DNA from: Candidatus Pelagibacter communis
GTDB taxonomy: Bacteria > Pseudomonadota > Alphaproteobacteria > Pelagibacterales > Pelagibacteraceae
DNA length: 64,000 nucleotides
Direction: 5' to 3'
Assembly: GCF_001179945.1 (NCBI RefSeq)
Contig: NZ_CVSG01000068.1
Location: forward strand, 1 to 64,000
Below the pieces are notes generated by a model that worked only from the letters and a program-made list of their open reading frames with translations, was not told the origin of the DNA and made no database searches. This document shows, piece after piece, positions 1 through 8,955 of the stretch. Every line of letters begins with the position of its first letter. Position 1 is the stretch's first letter. The translations under genes were made by a program, and so were the position numbers.

Positions 1-577
1 GAAAATGGGAAAAAAAATTACAATTGATTCATCAACTCTAATGAATAAAATTTTAGAATTAATTGAAGCTCAAAAACTATTCGATTTACCTAATAATAAA
101 TTGGATATAGTAATTCATCCTAATTCTCTTGTTCACGCAATTATTAAAAAAAGAAATGGATTAACGACATTTATATATCATGATACATCAATGATAATTC
201 CTTTAGCTAATGCAATATTTGATGGAAAGTTAAATATAAAAGAATTTTACAAGACCGAAAAGAAAAAAAATAAATTAGAGAATCTCGTTTTTGATAAAGT
301 GGACAAAAGGATATTCCCTGTAATCAATTTGAAAAATAGAGCTAATGAATATCCATCAACATCCATTATAATAAATGCGGCTAATGAAATATTAGTTGAA
401 CTGTTTCTTGATAAAAAGATACCTTTTTTGAGCATTTCTAAAACCATATTGAAGATACTAAATGATAGAAATTACAAAAAATATGCTATAAGAAAACCTA
501 AAAATATTCATGAAATCACTAAGATTGATAAATGGACAAGAGAAAACATTAAAAAAAAATTGAAAATAGATGACTAA
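1..577 (+). CDS. dxr: 1-deoxy-D-xylulose 5-phosphate reductoisomerase (C-terminal part)
   Basis: This is the C-terminal part of DXP reductoisomerase, which makes 2-C-methyl-D-erythritol 4-phosphate with NADPH in the non-mevalonate isoprenoid pathway. The visible 190 residues begin at the conserved stretch MGKKITIDSSTLMNK followed by ELIEAQKLF, the metal- and substrate-binding region, then HPNSLVHA and the helical C-terminal domain. The NADPH-binding half lies upstream of the window, and the frame is open back to base 2, so the ATG at 5 is internal. The stop overlaps the bamA start by 8 bases, so the two are probably translated together. The same pathway is represented by ispDF at about 27 kb. 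Confidence 0.95.
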   Translation, partial: KMGKKITIDSSTLMNKILELIEAQKLFDLPNNKLDIVIHPNSLVHAIIKKRNGLTTFIYHDTSMIIPLANAIFDGKLNIKEFYKTEKKKNKLENLVFDKVDKRIFPVINLKNRANEYPSTSIIINAANEILVELFLDKKIPFLSISKTILKILNDRNYKKYAIRKPKNIHEITKIDKWTRENIKKKLKIDD

Positions 578-2798
578 AAAAATTATTTTATCCTTTTTTT
601 TATTATTTTTTTCAGCGTTAAAAGCTGAGGTGATTGAAAATGTTATTATTGAGGGTAATAAAAGAATTTCTGATGAAACAATTAAAATTTATGGAGAGGT
701 AGAATTAAATAAAAATTTTACAGAAAGCGAATTAAATAAAGTATTAAGCAATCTAAACTCAACTAATTTTTTTGAGAATATTGAAATTAACTTAAATAAT
801 AAAACTCTTAAAATAGTAGTAAAAGAATATCCTTTTGTAAATCAATTGATTATTTTAGGTGAACCAAAAAAGAGTAATGTTGAAGAAATAAAAAAACTAA
901 TTCAAATAAAATCTAAAAGGCCTTTTATAAAAGCAAATTTAGCAAAAGATATTGATATAATAAAAAAACTTTATTCCTCTTTAGGTTATAATTTTGCAGA
1001 AGTAGATGCAAAAATTAAAGAAATTGATAAAGATAATTTAGATTTACTTATTGAAATTGAAAGAGGAGAACAAACTAAAATTTCTTCTATAAAATTTATT
1101 GGTAATAAAAATATAAGATCTAGAAGATTACGAGATGTCATCGCAAGTTCAGAAGATAAATTTTGGAAAGTACTTTCCAATAACACAAATTTAAGTGAGA
1201 ATTTAATTAATTTAGATAGAAGATTACTTACAAATTATTATAAGTCACTTGGTTACTATGATATAAAAATAACTTCAAATATTGCTGAAATCAATAAAGC
1301 AGGTAATGCAGATTTAGTCTACTCTATTGAGGAAGGAACCAGATACACAATTAATAAAATTTCTACTAATATAGATGAAGTTTTTGACAAAAACCTGTTC
1401 TTTCCATTAAATAAAGAATTTAAAAAATATATTGGTGATTATTACTCACCTTTCAAAATTAAGAAACTTTTAGAAGAGTTAGATAGACTAATTGAATTTA
1501 ATAATTTACAATTTGTTGAGCATAACGTTAAAGAAGATATTAATAACGATTCTATTAATATCACTTTAAATATTTACGAAGGTCCTAGAAATTTAGTTGA
1601 GAGAATTAATATTACCGGCAACAATGTCACAAATGAAGATGTAATTAGGGGAGAACTTATTTTAGATGAAGGTGATCCATTTGTTAATCTAAGTCTAGAA
1701 AAATCAATAGCAAAAATTAAAGCAAGAAATATATTTAACGATGTAACTTATGAAATTAATGATGGAAGTGAAAATAATTTAAAAATAATTGACATCAATG
1801 TTGAGGAGAGACCAACTGGTGAAATAAGTGCGGGTGCAGGTGTAGGTACATCGGGTGGAACTATAGCATTTAATATAAAGGAAAATAATTGGTTAGGACA
1901 AGGAAAGTCAGTCGGTTTAGAGATTCAAGCAGACGAGGAGTCTCTTATAGGAGATTTTCGTTATACTGATCCAAACTATAATTTTTTAGGAAACTCAATT
2001 ACTTACTCTCTTTTAAGCGAAAGAAACGATAAACCTGATTTAGGTTTTGAAAACTCAATTATTGCTGCAGCTGTTGGAACTTCTTTTGAGCAATATAAAG
2101 ATATTAAAGTACGTCTAGGATTGCAAGCAAGTCATGATGATTTACAAACAGAGGACAGTGCCTCAGCTTCATTAAAAAAACAAAACGGTACATACAGTGA
2201 GTTAACAGGAAATTATGGTTTTACTTTTGATAAACGAGATAAGGCTTTTATGCCAACTAGTGGATCGATTTTTTCTTTTGGACAATCAATTCCAATTGCA
2301 GCTGATAAAGCTTTTATAACTAATACTATCAGCTCAAGTTTTTATAAATCTTTAAGTGAAAATATCATTGGTTCAACAAAAATTTATATTGCAAGTATTA
2401 ATGGCTTAGGCGGAGAAGATGTTAGAATAAGTAAACGTAGAGGAATTAGCTCGTCGAGATTAAGAGGTTTCGAAAAAAATAAGGTTGGCCCGGTAGATGG
2501 TAGCGATCATGTTGGCGGAAATTACGTTGCAGCTTTAAATTTTGAAACTAATCTTCCTAATGTTTTGCCAGAAAACTCAAATGCTGATGTAGGTTTATTT
2601 TTAGATTTTGGTAATGTTTGGGGTGTAGACTATGATAGCTCAATTGATGAAAGCAATAAAATACGATCAAGCACTGGAGTTACTGTGAATTGGCTATCTC
2701 CAATCGGACCTTTAAATTTTGTAATTTCACAAAATCTATCAAAAGCAGACACTGATGTTACCGAGAGTTTTACTTTTAATCTAGGAACTACTTTTTAA
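570..2798 (+). CDS. bamA: Outer membrane protein assembly factor BamA
   Basis: BamA is the Omp85-family core of the BAM complex and inserts beta-barrel proteins into the outer membrane. The 742-residue product has an N-terminal signal peptide (about residues 1-19, hydrophobic, ending near KAEV), a run of POTRA-type repeats to about residue 410, and a C-terminal barrel. The barrel carries the Omp85 L6 motif as LRGF (in SSRLRGFEKN, near residue 633) and ends in an aromatic residue (GTTF), as barrel proteins do. It overlaps dxr and is followed two bases later by the skp-like chaperone gene. The site-2 protease gene rseP, often found between dxr and bamA in alphaproteobacteria, is not present here. 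Confidence 0.95.
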   Translation: MTKKIILSFFLLFFSALKAEVIENVIIEGNKRISDETIKIYGEVELNKNFTESELNKVLSNLNSTNFFENIEINLNNKTLKIVVKEYPFVNQLIILGEPKKSNVEEIKKLIQIKSKRPFIKANLAKDIDIIKKLYSSLGYNFAEVDAKIKEIDKDNLDLLIEIERGEQTKISSIKFIGNKNIRSRRLRDVIASSEDKFWKVLSNNTNLSENLINLDRRLLTNYYKSLGYYDIKITSNIAEINKAGNADLVYSIEEGTRYTINKISTNIDEVFDKNLFFPLNKEFKKYIGDYYSPFKIKKLLEELDRLIEFNNLQFVEHNVKEDINNDSINITLNIYEGPRNLVERINITGNNVTNEDVIRGELILDEGDPFVNLSLEKSIAKIKARNIFNDVTYEINDGSENNLKIIDINVEERPTGEISAGAGVGTSGGTIAFNIKENNWLGQGKSVGLEIQADEESLIGDFRYTDPNYNFLGNSITYSLLSERNDKPDLGFENSIIAAAVGTSFEQYKDIKVRLGLQASHDDLQTEDSASASLKKQNGTYSELTGNYGFTFDKRDKAFMPTSGSIFSFGQSIPIAADKAFITNTISSSFYKSLSENIIGSTKIYIASINGLGGEDVRISKRRGISSSRLRGFEKNKVGPVDGSDHVGGNYVAALNFETNLPNVLPENSNADVGLFLDFGNVWGVDYDSSIDESNKIRSSTGVTVNWLSPIGPLNFVISQNLSKADTDVTESFTFNLGTTF

Positions 2799-2800
2799 TA

Positions 2801-3322
2801 ATGAATATAAAAAAAGTATTAATTATTGTTTTATTCTTTTTTTCTCTAAATTTCTCACTATATGCTGAGGCTCCACACTATCTAGATTTCAAATTAATTT
2901 TAAATGAGAGTGATGCTGGGAAAAAAGCTCAAAATTTTTTAAAAAAAAAATTAGAAAGTGGGATAGAAAATATAAAAAAAAAAGAAAAAAGCTTTCAAGA
3001 AGATGAAAAAAAAATTATCCAACAAAAAAAAATTATTTCAGCCGAGGAGTATAAAAAAAAAGTTTCTGAACTAAGAAATAAAGTATCAGAAATCCAAAAA
3101 GAGAGAGGTAAATTATTAGAAAATGTTGCAAAACAAAGAGCCAAAGCAAGGAAAGAAATACTTAATAATTTAAACCCAATAATAAAAAATTACATGAATG
3201 AAAAAAAAATTAGAATGGTAATAGATAAAAAAAATATATTGTTAGCTGATGAGACTTTAGACATCACAAAAGATATAATGGCACTACTTAATAAAAAGCT
3301 TAAATCAATTAATCTCAATTAA
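2801..3322 (+). CDS. skp: OmpH/Skp-family periplasmic chaperone
   Basis: This 173-residue protein fits the Skp (OmpH) family, trimeric periplasmic chaperones that hold unfolded outer-membrane proteins before BamA inserts them. Residues 1-22 form a signal peptide ending near LYAEA. The rest is a very lysine- and glutamate-rich helical segment (about residues 45-125), consistent with the coiled-coil arms of Skp, followed by a short C-terminal region. It sits between bamA and lpxD, the classic position for this gene. Sequence identity in this family is low, so the assignment rests on architecture, length and context. Confidence 0.85.
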   Translation: MNIKKVLIIVLFFFSLNFSLYAEAPHYLDFKLILNESDAGKKAQNFLKKKLESGIENIKKKEKSFQEDEKKIIQQKKIISAEEYKKKVSELRNKVSEIQKERGKLLENVAKQRAKARKEILNNLNPIIKNYMNEKKIRMVIDKKNILLADETLDITKDIMALLNKKLKSINLN

Positions 3323-3328
3323 ATTTGG

Positions 3329-4291
3329 ATGGATTCAAATTTATTCTTCAAAAAAAAAAAATTTAAAGTAAAAAAATTATTTCCAAAAATTAAAATAAAT
3401 AAAGATTTTTATATTAACTCTATTAAACCTTTACACTTAGCTAAAAAAAAGGATATAACTTTTTTCGACTCTATTAAATACAAGCACGACGCATTATCAA
3501 CACAAGGAGGTTTATGCATCACAACTGAACGGCTCAAAAAATATCTACCAAACAACTTACCAAGCCTTATTGTTAAAAATGTACTTTATGAGCTAGCAAT
3601 TGTTTTAAAAAAAATCTATCCTTTTTCTGATATAGACTACCCTGATTTAAGTTTAAAAGCTCCTAAAGTAAATAAATATAAGTTTGTTAAATTTGGTAAT
3701 AATGTTTTAATTGGTCAAAATGTTAAAATAGGTAAAAATTCAATCGTTGGATCTAATTCGATAATTGAAAAAAATGTAATGATAGGAAAAGATTGTGTGA
3801 TTGGATCAGGTGTAATAATTAAAAATTCATTAATAGGTGATAGAGTGATAGTGCAAGATAATTGCAAAATCGGGCAAAAAGGATTTGGATTCATCCCGGT
3901 AAATAAACGTAATATTAAATTTCCGCATATTGGTAAAGTAGTTATAAGCGATGATGTTGAAATGGCTACCTCTTGCACGATCGATCGTGGATCTATTGAT
4001 GATACAGAAATTGGAAAAAATACTTATTTAGATAATCAAGTTCATATTGCTCATAATGTAAAAATTGGATCTGATTGTATGATTGCTGGGCAGGTTGGTT
4101 TTGCGGGAAGCTCAAAAATAGGAAACAACGTTTCTATTGGTGGTCAAGCTGGTGTTTCTGGTCATTTAAAAATTGGTAATAATGTTAAAATTGGTGGTGG
4201 AAGTGGTGTAGTTAAGGATATTGAAGACAATCAAATAGTAATGGGATATCCCGCTGTCCCTTTTAGAGACTTTTTAAAAAATAAAAAATGA
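3329..4291 (+). CDS. lpxD: UDP-3-O-(3-hydroxyacyl)glucosamine N-acyltransferase LpxD
   Basis: LpxD adds the second hydroxyacyl chain to UDP-3-O-acyl-glucosamine in lipid A synthesis, using acyl-ACP. The 320-residue protein has an N-terminal uridine-binding domain (about 1-110) and then a left-handed beta-helix of hexapeptide repeats such as [18 protein letters not shown] and IGGQAG. The conserved segment [13 protein letters not shown] contains the likely catalytic histidine. It overlaps fabZ by four bases (ATGA). The start is close behind skp and the lysine-rich N-terminus is unremarkable for this genome. Confidence 0.95.
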   Translation: MDSNLFFKKKKFKVKKLFPKIKINKDFYINSIKPLHLAKKKDITFFDSIKYKHDALSTQGGLCITTERLKKYLPNNLPSLIVKNVLYELAIVLKKIYPFSDIDYPDLSLKAPKVNKYKFVKFGNNVLIGQNVKIGKNSIVGSNSIIEKNVMIGKDCVIGSGVIIKNSLIGDRVIVQDNCKIGQKGFGFIPVNKRNIKFPHIGKVVISDDVEMATSCTIDRGSIDDTEIGKNTYLDNQVHIAHNVKIGSDCMIAGQVGFAGSSKIGNNVSIGGQAGVSGHLKIGNNVKIGGGSGVVKDIEDNQIVMGYPAVPFRDFLKNKK

Positions 4292-4740
4292 GCAAGACTG
4301 AAATAGATAAAAAAACGATTGAAAGTTTATTGCCTCACAGAGAGCCAATGTTATTAATAGATAAATTAATAAATATAGTCCCTTTGAAATCTGCAACTGC
4401 GATCATGTACGTAAAAAAAAATAGTTTTTATGTTCAAGGTCATTTCCCCAATCAACCAGTAATGCCCGGAGTTTTAATTGTTGAAGCTTTTGGTCAAGCT
4501 GCTGCTGCACTCACAGCCCACGGAATTGATAAAAAAGAATATGAAAATAAATTAGTATTTTTGATGGGAGTAGATAAAGCGAGATTTAGAAATCCTGTTA
4601 TACCAGATTGTGAATTACATTTAGATATTGAAGCTATTAGATCTCATGGAAGAGTTTGGAAATATAAAGGAACAGCCAAAGTTAATGGTAAAAGAATGGC
4701 TGATGCCGAGTGGTCAGCAACAATAGTTGAAAGAAAATAA
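4288..4740 (+). CDS. fabZ: 3-hydroxyacyl-ACP dehydratase FabZ
   Basis: FabZ dehydrates 3-hydroxyacyl-ACP in fatty-acid elongation and competes with LpxA and LpxD for the same substrate, hence its place inside the lipid A cluster. The 150-residue hot-dog-fold protein shows [12 protein letters not shown] near the N-terminus, then [20 protein letters not shown] (about residues 50-70), which holds the catalytic His and Glu. It overlaps lpxD by four bases and its last base is the first base of the lpxA start, a fully coupled arrangement. Confidence 0.96.
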   Translation: MSKTEIDKKTIESLLPHREPMLLIDKLINIVPLKSATAIMYVKKNSFYVQGHFPNQPVMPGVLIVEAFGQAAAALTAHGIDKKEYENKLVFLMGVDKARFRNPVIPDCELHLDIEAIRSHGRVWKYKGTAKVNGKRMADAEWSATIVERK

Positions 4741-5519
4741 TGATACATAAAACAAGTGAAATTGATAAAAAAGCAAAGATTTCAAAAAATGTAAAAATTG
4801 GACCTTTTTGTTATGTCGGTCCAGGAGTAGAACTAAATGAAAATGTAGAGCTTATTTCAAATGTGCATATTGAAGGAGAAACAAGGGTTGGCAGCGGAAC
4901 TAAAATTTTTCCATTTGCAAGTATAGGAACCCAGCCTCAGGATTTAAAATATAAAGGAGAAGAAAATAGTCTAACAATTGGAGAGAATAATTTAATAAGA
5001 GAATATGTAACAATAAATCCTGGTACTGAAGGAGGGGGATCAAAAACAGAAATTGGCAATAATTGTTTGTTTATGATTTCATCCCATGTAGCGCACGACT
5101 GTAAAATTGGAAACAATGTAATTATAGCAAATAATGTTCCACTGGGAGGACATGTAACTATCGAAGATTCGGTGGTGATAGGAGGTAATTCAGCTGTACA
5201 ACAATTTACAAGAATAGGAAGACTAGCAATGATAGGTGGAATGACAGGTGTTCTTAAAGATGTAATTCCTTTCGGATTGTCAATAGGAAACAGAAATTAT
5301 TTGCAAGGTTTAAATTTAATTGGTCTAAGAAGACATAAATATGATAATCAAAAAATAATTGGACTTGATAAGGCATATAAGGACATATTCGCATCTAAAA
5401 ATTTACATGATAATTTAAGCAAAATTAATGGTGCGTTTAAAGATAACGAGCTTGTTTCTGAAGTTATAAAATTTATTGAAAAAGATAAAAAAAGACCAAT
5501 TTGTTCACCACAAAACTAA
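4740..5519 (+). CDS. lpxA: UDP-N-acetylglucosamine O-acyltransferase LpxA
   Basis: LpxA catalyses the first step of lipid A synthesis, transferring a 3-hydroxyacyl chain from ACP to UDP-GlcNAc. The 259-residue protein is built of hexapeptide repeats (VKIGPFCYVG, IGENNLIREY, IGNNVIIANN) with the catalytic histidine segment SSHVAHDCKIGNN near residue 120, and a helical C-terminal domain beginning with GLRRHKYD. Its length matches the family. The start overlaps the fabZ stop, and lpxI follows after seven bases. Confidence 0.96.
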   Translation: MIHKTSEIDKKAKISKNVKIGPFCYVGPGVELNENVELISNVHIEGETRVGSGTKIFPFASIGTQPQDLKYKGEENSLTIGENNLIREYVTINPGTEGGGSKTEIGNNCLFMISSHVAHDCKIGNNVIIANNVPLGGHVTIEDSVVIGGNSAVQQFTRIGRLAMIGGMTGVLKDVIPFGLSIGNRNYLQGLNLIGLRRHKYDNQKIIGLDKAYKDIFASKNLHDNLSKINGAFKDNELVSEVIKFIEKDKKRPICSPQN

Positions 5520-5526
5520 GAAATTT

Positions 5527-6318
5527 ATGATTGGGTTAATTTTTGGGGAAACTGAATTTCCAAAATATATTTTAAAAGAAGTCAAAAAAAAACACAATTA
5601 TATTATTATTGATTTAACTAAAAAAAAAATTTTCAAAAAAGATAAAAATTCTTATTCTGTATCAATCGGCCAATTCGGCAAGATAATTTCTATCTTAAAA
5701 TCAAACAATTGCAAAAAAGTATTATTTGCTGGAAAAGTATCAAAACCAAACTTTAAATCAGTAAAATTAGACTTAAAAGGTATTTATTATCTGCCAAAAA
5801 TTATTAAAAGTTCGAAATTAGGAGACGCAGCTATATTAAAAAAGATAATTAAAATTTTAAGACACGAGAATATTCGAACTGTAAGTTCGAATAAGTATAC
5901 TCCAGAAATAAGTTTATCAAAAGGTATTTACTCATCAATAAAACCAAATTTTAAAGATAAAAAAGATATAAGATGTGGTGAGAAAGCTCTTAAAAAATCT
6001 GGAAATTTTTCTTTCGTACAAGGTGTAGTTTGTAGAAATAATAAAGTTATAGCTTTAGAGGGCAGAAGTGGAACAAAGTCTATGATACTTAGTGTTAAAA
6101 AGATTAATAAAATTCAAAGCGGAGTTTTAATAAAATTTCCAAAAAAAAAACAAGACAAAAGAATTGATCTTCCAACAATAGGTCTAGAAACTTTTAAGCA
6201 ATGTAAAAAAGCAGGTCTGAAAGGTATAGTTTTAAAGCATAATTTGAACATTTTTTTAAATAAAATGAAAAGTATTCAATTCGCAAAAAAAAATAAAATG
6301 TTTATTTTAGTTAAATGA
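5527..6318 (+). CDS. lpxI: UDP-2,3-diacylglucosamine pyrophosphatase LpxI
   Basis: LpxI hydrolyses UDP-2,3-diacylglucosamine to lipid X and UMP and replaces LpxH in alphaproteobacteria. The protein belongs to the DUF1009/LpxI family: an N-terminal domain starting IGLIFGETEFP, a central linker and a C-terminal domain with VVCRNNKVIALEG and the conserved segment LPTIGLETF. I chose the ATG at 5527 (263 residues) over an upstream in-frame ATG at 5476, because the family starts directly with the GLI-G motif and the longer form would run 44 bases into lpxA. The gene sits between lpxA and a sugar dehydrogenase, with lpxB following. Confidence 0.9.
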   Translation: MIGLIFGETEFPKYILKEVKKKHNYIIIDLTKKKIFKKDKNSYSVSIGQFGKIISILKSNNCKKVLFAGKVSKPNFKSVKLDLKGIYYLPKIIKSSKLGDAAILKKIIKILRHENIRTVSSNKYTPEISLSKGIYSSIKPNFKDKKDIRCGEKALKKSGNFSFVQGVVCRNNKVIALEGRSGTKSMILSVKKINKIQSGVLIKFPKKKQDKRIDLPTIGLETFKQCKKAGLKGIVLKHNLNIFLNKMKSIQFAKKNKMFILVK

Positions 6319-7370
6319 AAAAAGTTTTAATTATAATCCTATTTCTATGTACAAAACTTCATGCAAATGAATTTAAATTGGAAAGAATTATTAATGGTCT
6401 CGAACGCCCATGGAGTTTATCATTTATTGATAATAAAAATATACTTGTTACGGAAAAACCTGGAACTTTAAAGATAATAAATATATTTGAAGAAAAGGTA
6501 AATAGTATAAATCACAATCTCGATGTTTTAGAGGACGGCCAAGGGGGATTGTTAGATGTATTATATAAAAATGAAGTTGTTTATATTTCTTATTCAGAAA
6601 ATAGATTAAATGGAAATTCAAGCACTTCGGTCGCAAGAGCAAATTTTAATGAATATAAAATGGACTTTAAAAATATTTTTAGAGCAGAGCCTCCAATTAA
6701 TTCAGGATATCATTTCGGCTCTCGATTAGTAATAAAAGATAAACACTTATATATTACAGCCGGAGAGAGAGGCCAAGGTATGATTGCTCAAGATCATACC
6801 AAACATCCTGGAAGTATAATCAGAATAAATTTAGATGGATCTATACCAAAAGATAATCCTAAATTTCTTAATAAAAAAGAATGGCTTCCAGAAATCTACC
6901 AAATCGGTGTAAGAAACCCGCAAGGCATGTCACTTTCACCTTTCGATAACAAGATTTATTTAACTAATCATGGCGCTAGGGGAGGCGACTGGTTTGGCAC
7001 AGCTAACTTTGGAGAAAATTACGGTTGGAAAATTTTAGGATGGGGAGGTACGAATTATTCAGGTACTAAAATTGGTCCAAAATGGAAACCAGGATACACA
7101 AAGCCTATCAAATATTGGGTGCCCTCGATAGCGGTAAGTGCAATGGTAATTTATCAAGGGGAAACATTTAAAGAGTGGAACGGTAACGCTATAATAACCT
7201 CACTTAAGGATCAATCTTTAAGAATATTAAAGTTTGATAAAAAGAGGTTTATTAGTGAGAAAATAGTGTTTAAGGGCGACATTGGGAGAATAAGGGATAT
7301 CAAGATACATGAGACTGGTGATCTTTATCTTTTAACCGATAAGGGTGTACTTTGGAGAATGCATAAATGA
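6315..7370 (+). CDS. PQQ-dependent aldose-sugar dehydrogenase family protein (periplasmic)
   Basis: This is a soluble glucose/sorbosone dehydrogenase-type beta-propeller (YliI/Asd family), whose members oxidise aldose sugars with PQQ in the periplasm. The 351-residue product has a signal peptide (residues 1-17, ending KLHAN) and family motifs: RPWSLSF near the start, DGQGGLLDV, HFGSRLV, QIGVRNPQGMSLSP, LTNHGARGGDW and NYGWK. It overlaps lpxI and lpxB by four bases each, so it is embedded in the lipid A operon. No PQQ synthesis genes are visible in this window, so the real cofactor and substrate are unknown; a role in envelope sugar metabolism is only suggested by position. Confidence 0.85.
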   Translation: MKKVLIIILFLCTKLHANEFKLERIINGLERPWSLSFIDNKNILVTEKPGTLKIINIFEEKVNSINHNLDVLEDGQGGLLDVLYKNEVVYISYSENRLNGNSSTSVARANFNEYKMDFKNIFRAEPPINSGYHFGSRLVIKDKHLYITAGERGQGMIAQDHTKHPGSIIRINLDGSIPKDNPKFLNKKEWLPEIYQIGVRNPQGMSLSPFDNKIYLTNHGARGGDWFGTANFGENYGWKILGWGGTNYSGTKIGPKWKPGYTKPIKYWVPSIAVSAMVIYQGETFKEWNGNAIITSLKDQSLRILKFDKKRFISEKIVFKGDIGRIRDIKIHETGDLYLLTDKGVLWRMHK

Positions 7371-8497
7371 AAAAAATATTCATTTTAACAGGTGAGGCAT
7401 CAGGAGATAAATTAGCATCAAAAGTTATTAGTAAATTAAAAAAAGATAATTTAGATATTGATTATTTAAGTGTTGGTGGCGAAAGCTTGAAAGCTTTGGG
7501 AATTAAATCAATTTATAATTTAAAAGAGATTACATATATCGGATTTACAAATGTAATTTCTAATATATTTAAGATAAATAAAAAGATAAATGAAACCGTT
7601 AAAGCCATAATAGATTTTAATCCAGATATACTATTTACAGTAGATAGCCCAGATTTTACTCTAAGAGTAGCCGAAAAAGTAAAAAAAAAAAATCCCTCAA
7701 TAAAAACTATCCACTATGTTGCGCCACAAGTATGGGTATGGAGAGAAGGTAGAGTAAAAAAGATTAAAAAATTTATAGATCATATCCTTTTATTATTTAG
7801 TTTTGAAAAACCTTATTTTGATAAAGAAAATATTAATAACGACTTTGTAGGTCATCCGCTTCTAGATGAAACAACCGAAAGTAAAATTGATATAAATCAA
7901 ATTATAGATAAGAATAAAGCAATAATTTCGGTCTTTCCTGGAAGCAGAAAGTCTGAAGTAGAAATACTTATGCCAATCTTAATAAAATTCATTGTAATGA
8001 TGAATAAAAAGTATAAAGATTTTTTATATATTTTTCATTCAACTCAAGAACTGTCTCAACTAATAAATTCTTATGTAAAGGACGAAAATATTTCTAATTG
8101 CGAGGTTATTAGCGATGAAAAAATAAAATCACATACTTTAAAAAAATCAGTTTTTGCCGTAGCAAAATCAGGAACTGTGTCTCTAGAAATTTGTAAATTT
8201 AAAATTCCATCCGTAATTATTTATAAAATGAATTTTATTAATTACTTAATAGTAAAATCACTAGTTAAAATAAAATATGCTAATATAATAAATTTTGCGG
8301 CAAAGGAAGAAATAATTCCAGAATTGATTCAAACGAAATGTAATCCTGATAATATATTTAAAACTGTAAGCTTATACATTGATGAACCTAGTAAAATTAA
8401 AAATCAAGTTGAAAAAACTCAATCAATTTTAAATGAATTCAAAAGCACGATCTCCTCTGCAGATCAAGCTAGAGATGTTTTGAAAAAGTATTTATAA
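7367..8497 (+). CDS. lpxB: Lipid-A-disaccharide synthase LpxB
   Basis: LpxB is the GT19 glycosyltransferase that condenses lipid X with UDP-2,3-diacylglucosamine to form the lipid A disaccharide. The 376-residue protein starts with the family motif FILTGEASGDKLASK, and carries DSPDFTLRVA, HYVAPQVWVWREGR (about residues 120-134), FVGHPLLD, FPGSRKSEVE and AKSGTVSLE. Length and motif order match LpxB. It closes the envelope operon; its end overlaps the converging gene on the minus strand by 29 bases. Confidence 0.96.
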   Translation: MKKIFILTGEASGDKLASKVISKLKKDNLDIDYLSVGGESLKALGIKSIYNLKEITYIGFTNVISNIFKINKKINETVKAIIDFNPDILFTVDSPDFTLRVAEKVKKKNPSIKTIHYVAPQVWVWREGRVKKIKKFIDHILLLFSFEKPYFDKENINNDFVGHPLLDETTESKIDINQIIDKNKAIISVFPGSRKSEVEILMPILIKFIVMMNKKYKDFLYIFHSTQELSQLINSYVKDENISNCEVISDEKIKSHTLKKSVFAVAKSGTVSLEICKFKIPSVIIYKMNFINYLIVKSLVKIKYANIINFAAKEEIIPELIQTKCNPDNIFKTVSLYIDEPSKIKNQVEKTQSILNEFKSTISSADQARDVLKKYL

Positions 8498-8873
8498 ACT
8501 TAAAATTATTTTGCCGATAACCCTGCATCATAATTTTAAAGTAATAACCGTTTGGCTTTACTTCTGGTGATTTTTTTTTCATAAAATAAAACATAATTTT
8601 ACTATTTTTATTTTTAAAATATCTTTTAATGTATACTTTTGGATACTCTTCATACTTATCAAGTTTTTTTTCAATATCTCTGTTTATTCTGTAAATCACT
8701 CCAGGAACCTTAGATTTAATTTTTTTTTGTAAATCTGGAATTTTGTATTTAGTTCTAAAAACAACTTTAAAGTTTTTTAAGTTGTATTTTTTAATTAATT
8801 TTGCTTCTTTAAATTTCTTTAAAAATATTTTTTTATTTAGGTTAGTACCATATGCGAAATAATAAATATTCAC
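8469..8873 (-). CDS. Gamma-glutamylcyclotransferase-like (AIG2-like) protein
   Basis: The 134-residue protein begins YYFAYGTNLNKK, the substrate-binding YGxNL loop of the gamma-glutamylcyclotransferase fold, and has GVIYRINRD followed by LDKYEEYP, whose Glu is in the position of the catalytic acid. Family members release 5-oxoproline from gamma-glutamyl compounds or act on related amide-linked glutamates. The protein is small and lysine-rich. It overlaps the 3' end of lpxB in a convergent arrangement, so it is a separate transcript. The exact substrate cannot be told from sequence. Confidence 0.75.
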   Translation of the reverse strand: MNIYYFAYGTNLNKKIFLKKFKEAKLIKKYNLKNFKVVFRTKYKIPDLQKKIKSKVPGVIYRINRDIEKKLDKYEEYPKVYIKRYFKNKNSKIMFYFMKKKSPEVKPNGYYFKIMMQGYRQNNFKFINTFSKHL

Positions 8874-8955
8874 TTTTATTTTTTAATTTAAATAAGATAA
8901 TATTAATATATATTATTTATTTAAACAATTCTTATCAAATGATTTAATTACTATT

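Noticed and set aside
5476-5526. Longer start for lpxI
   Set aside because: It would overlap lpxA by 44 bases and adds residues not seen in the family; the ATG at 5527 gives the canonical N-terminus.
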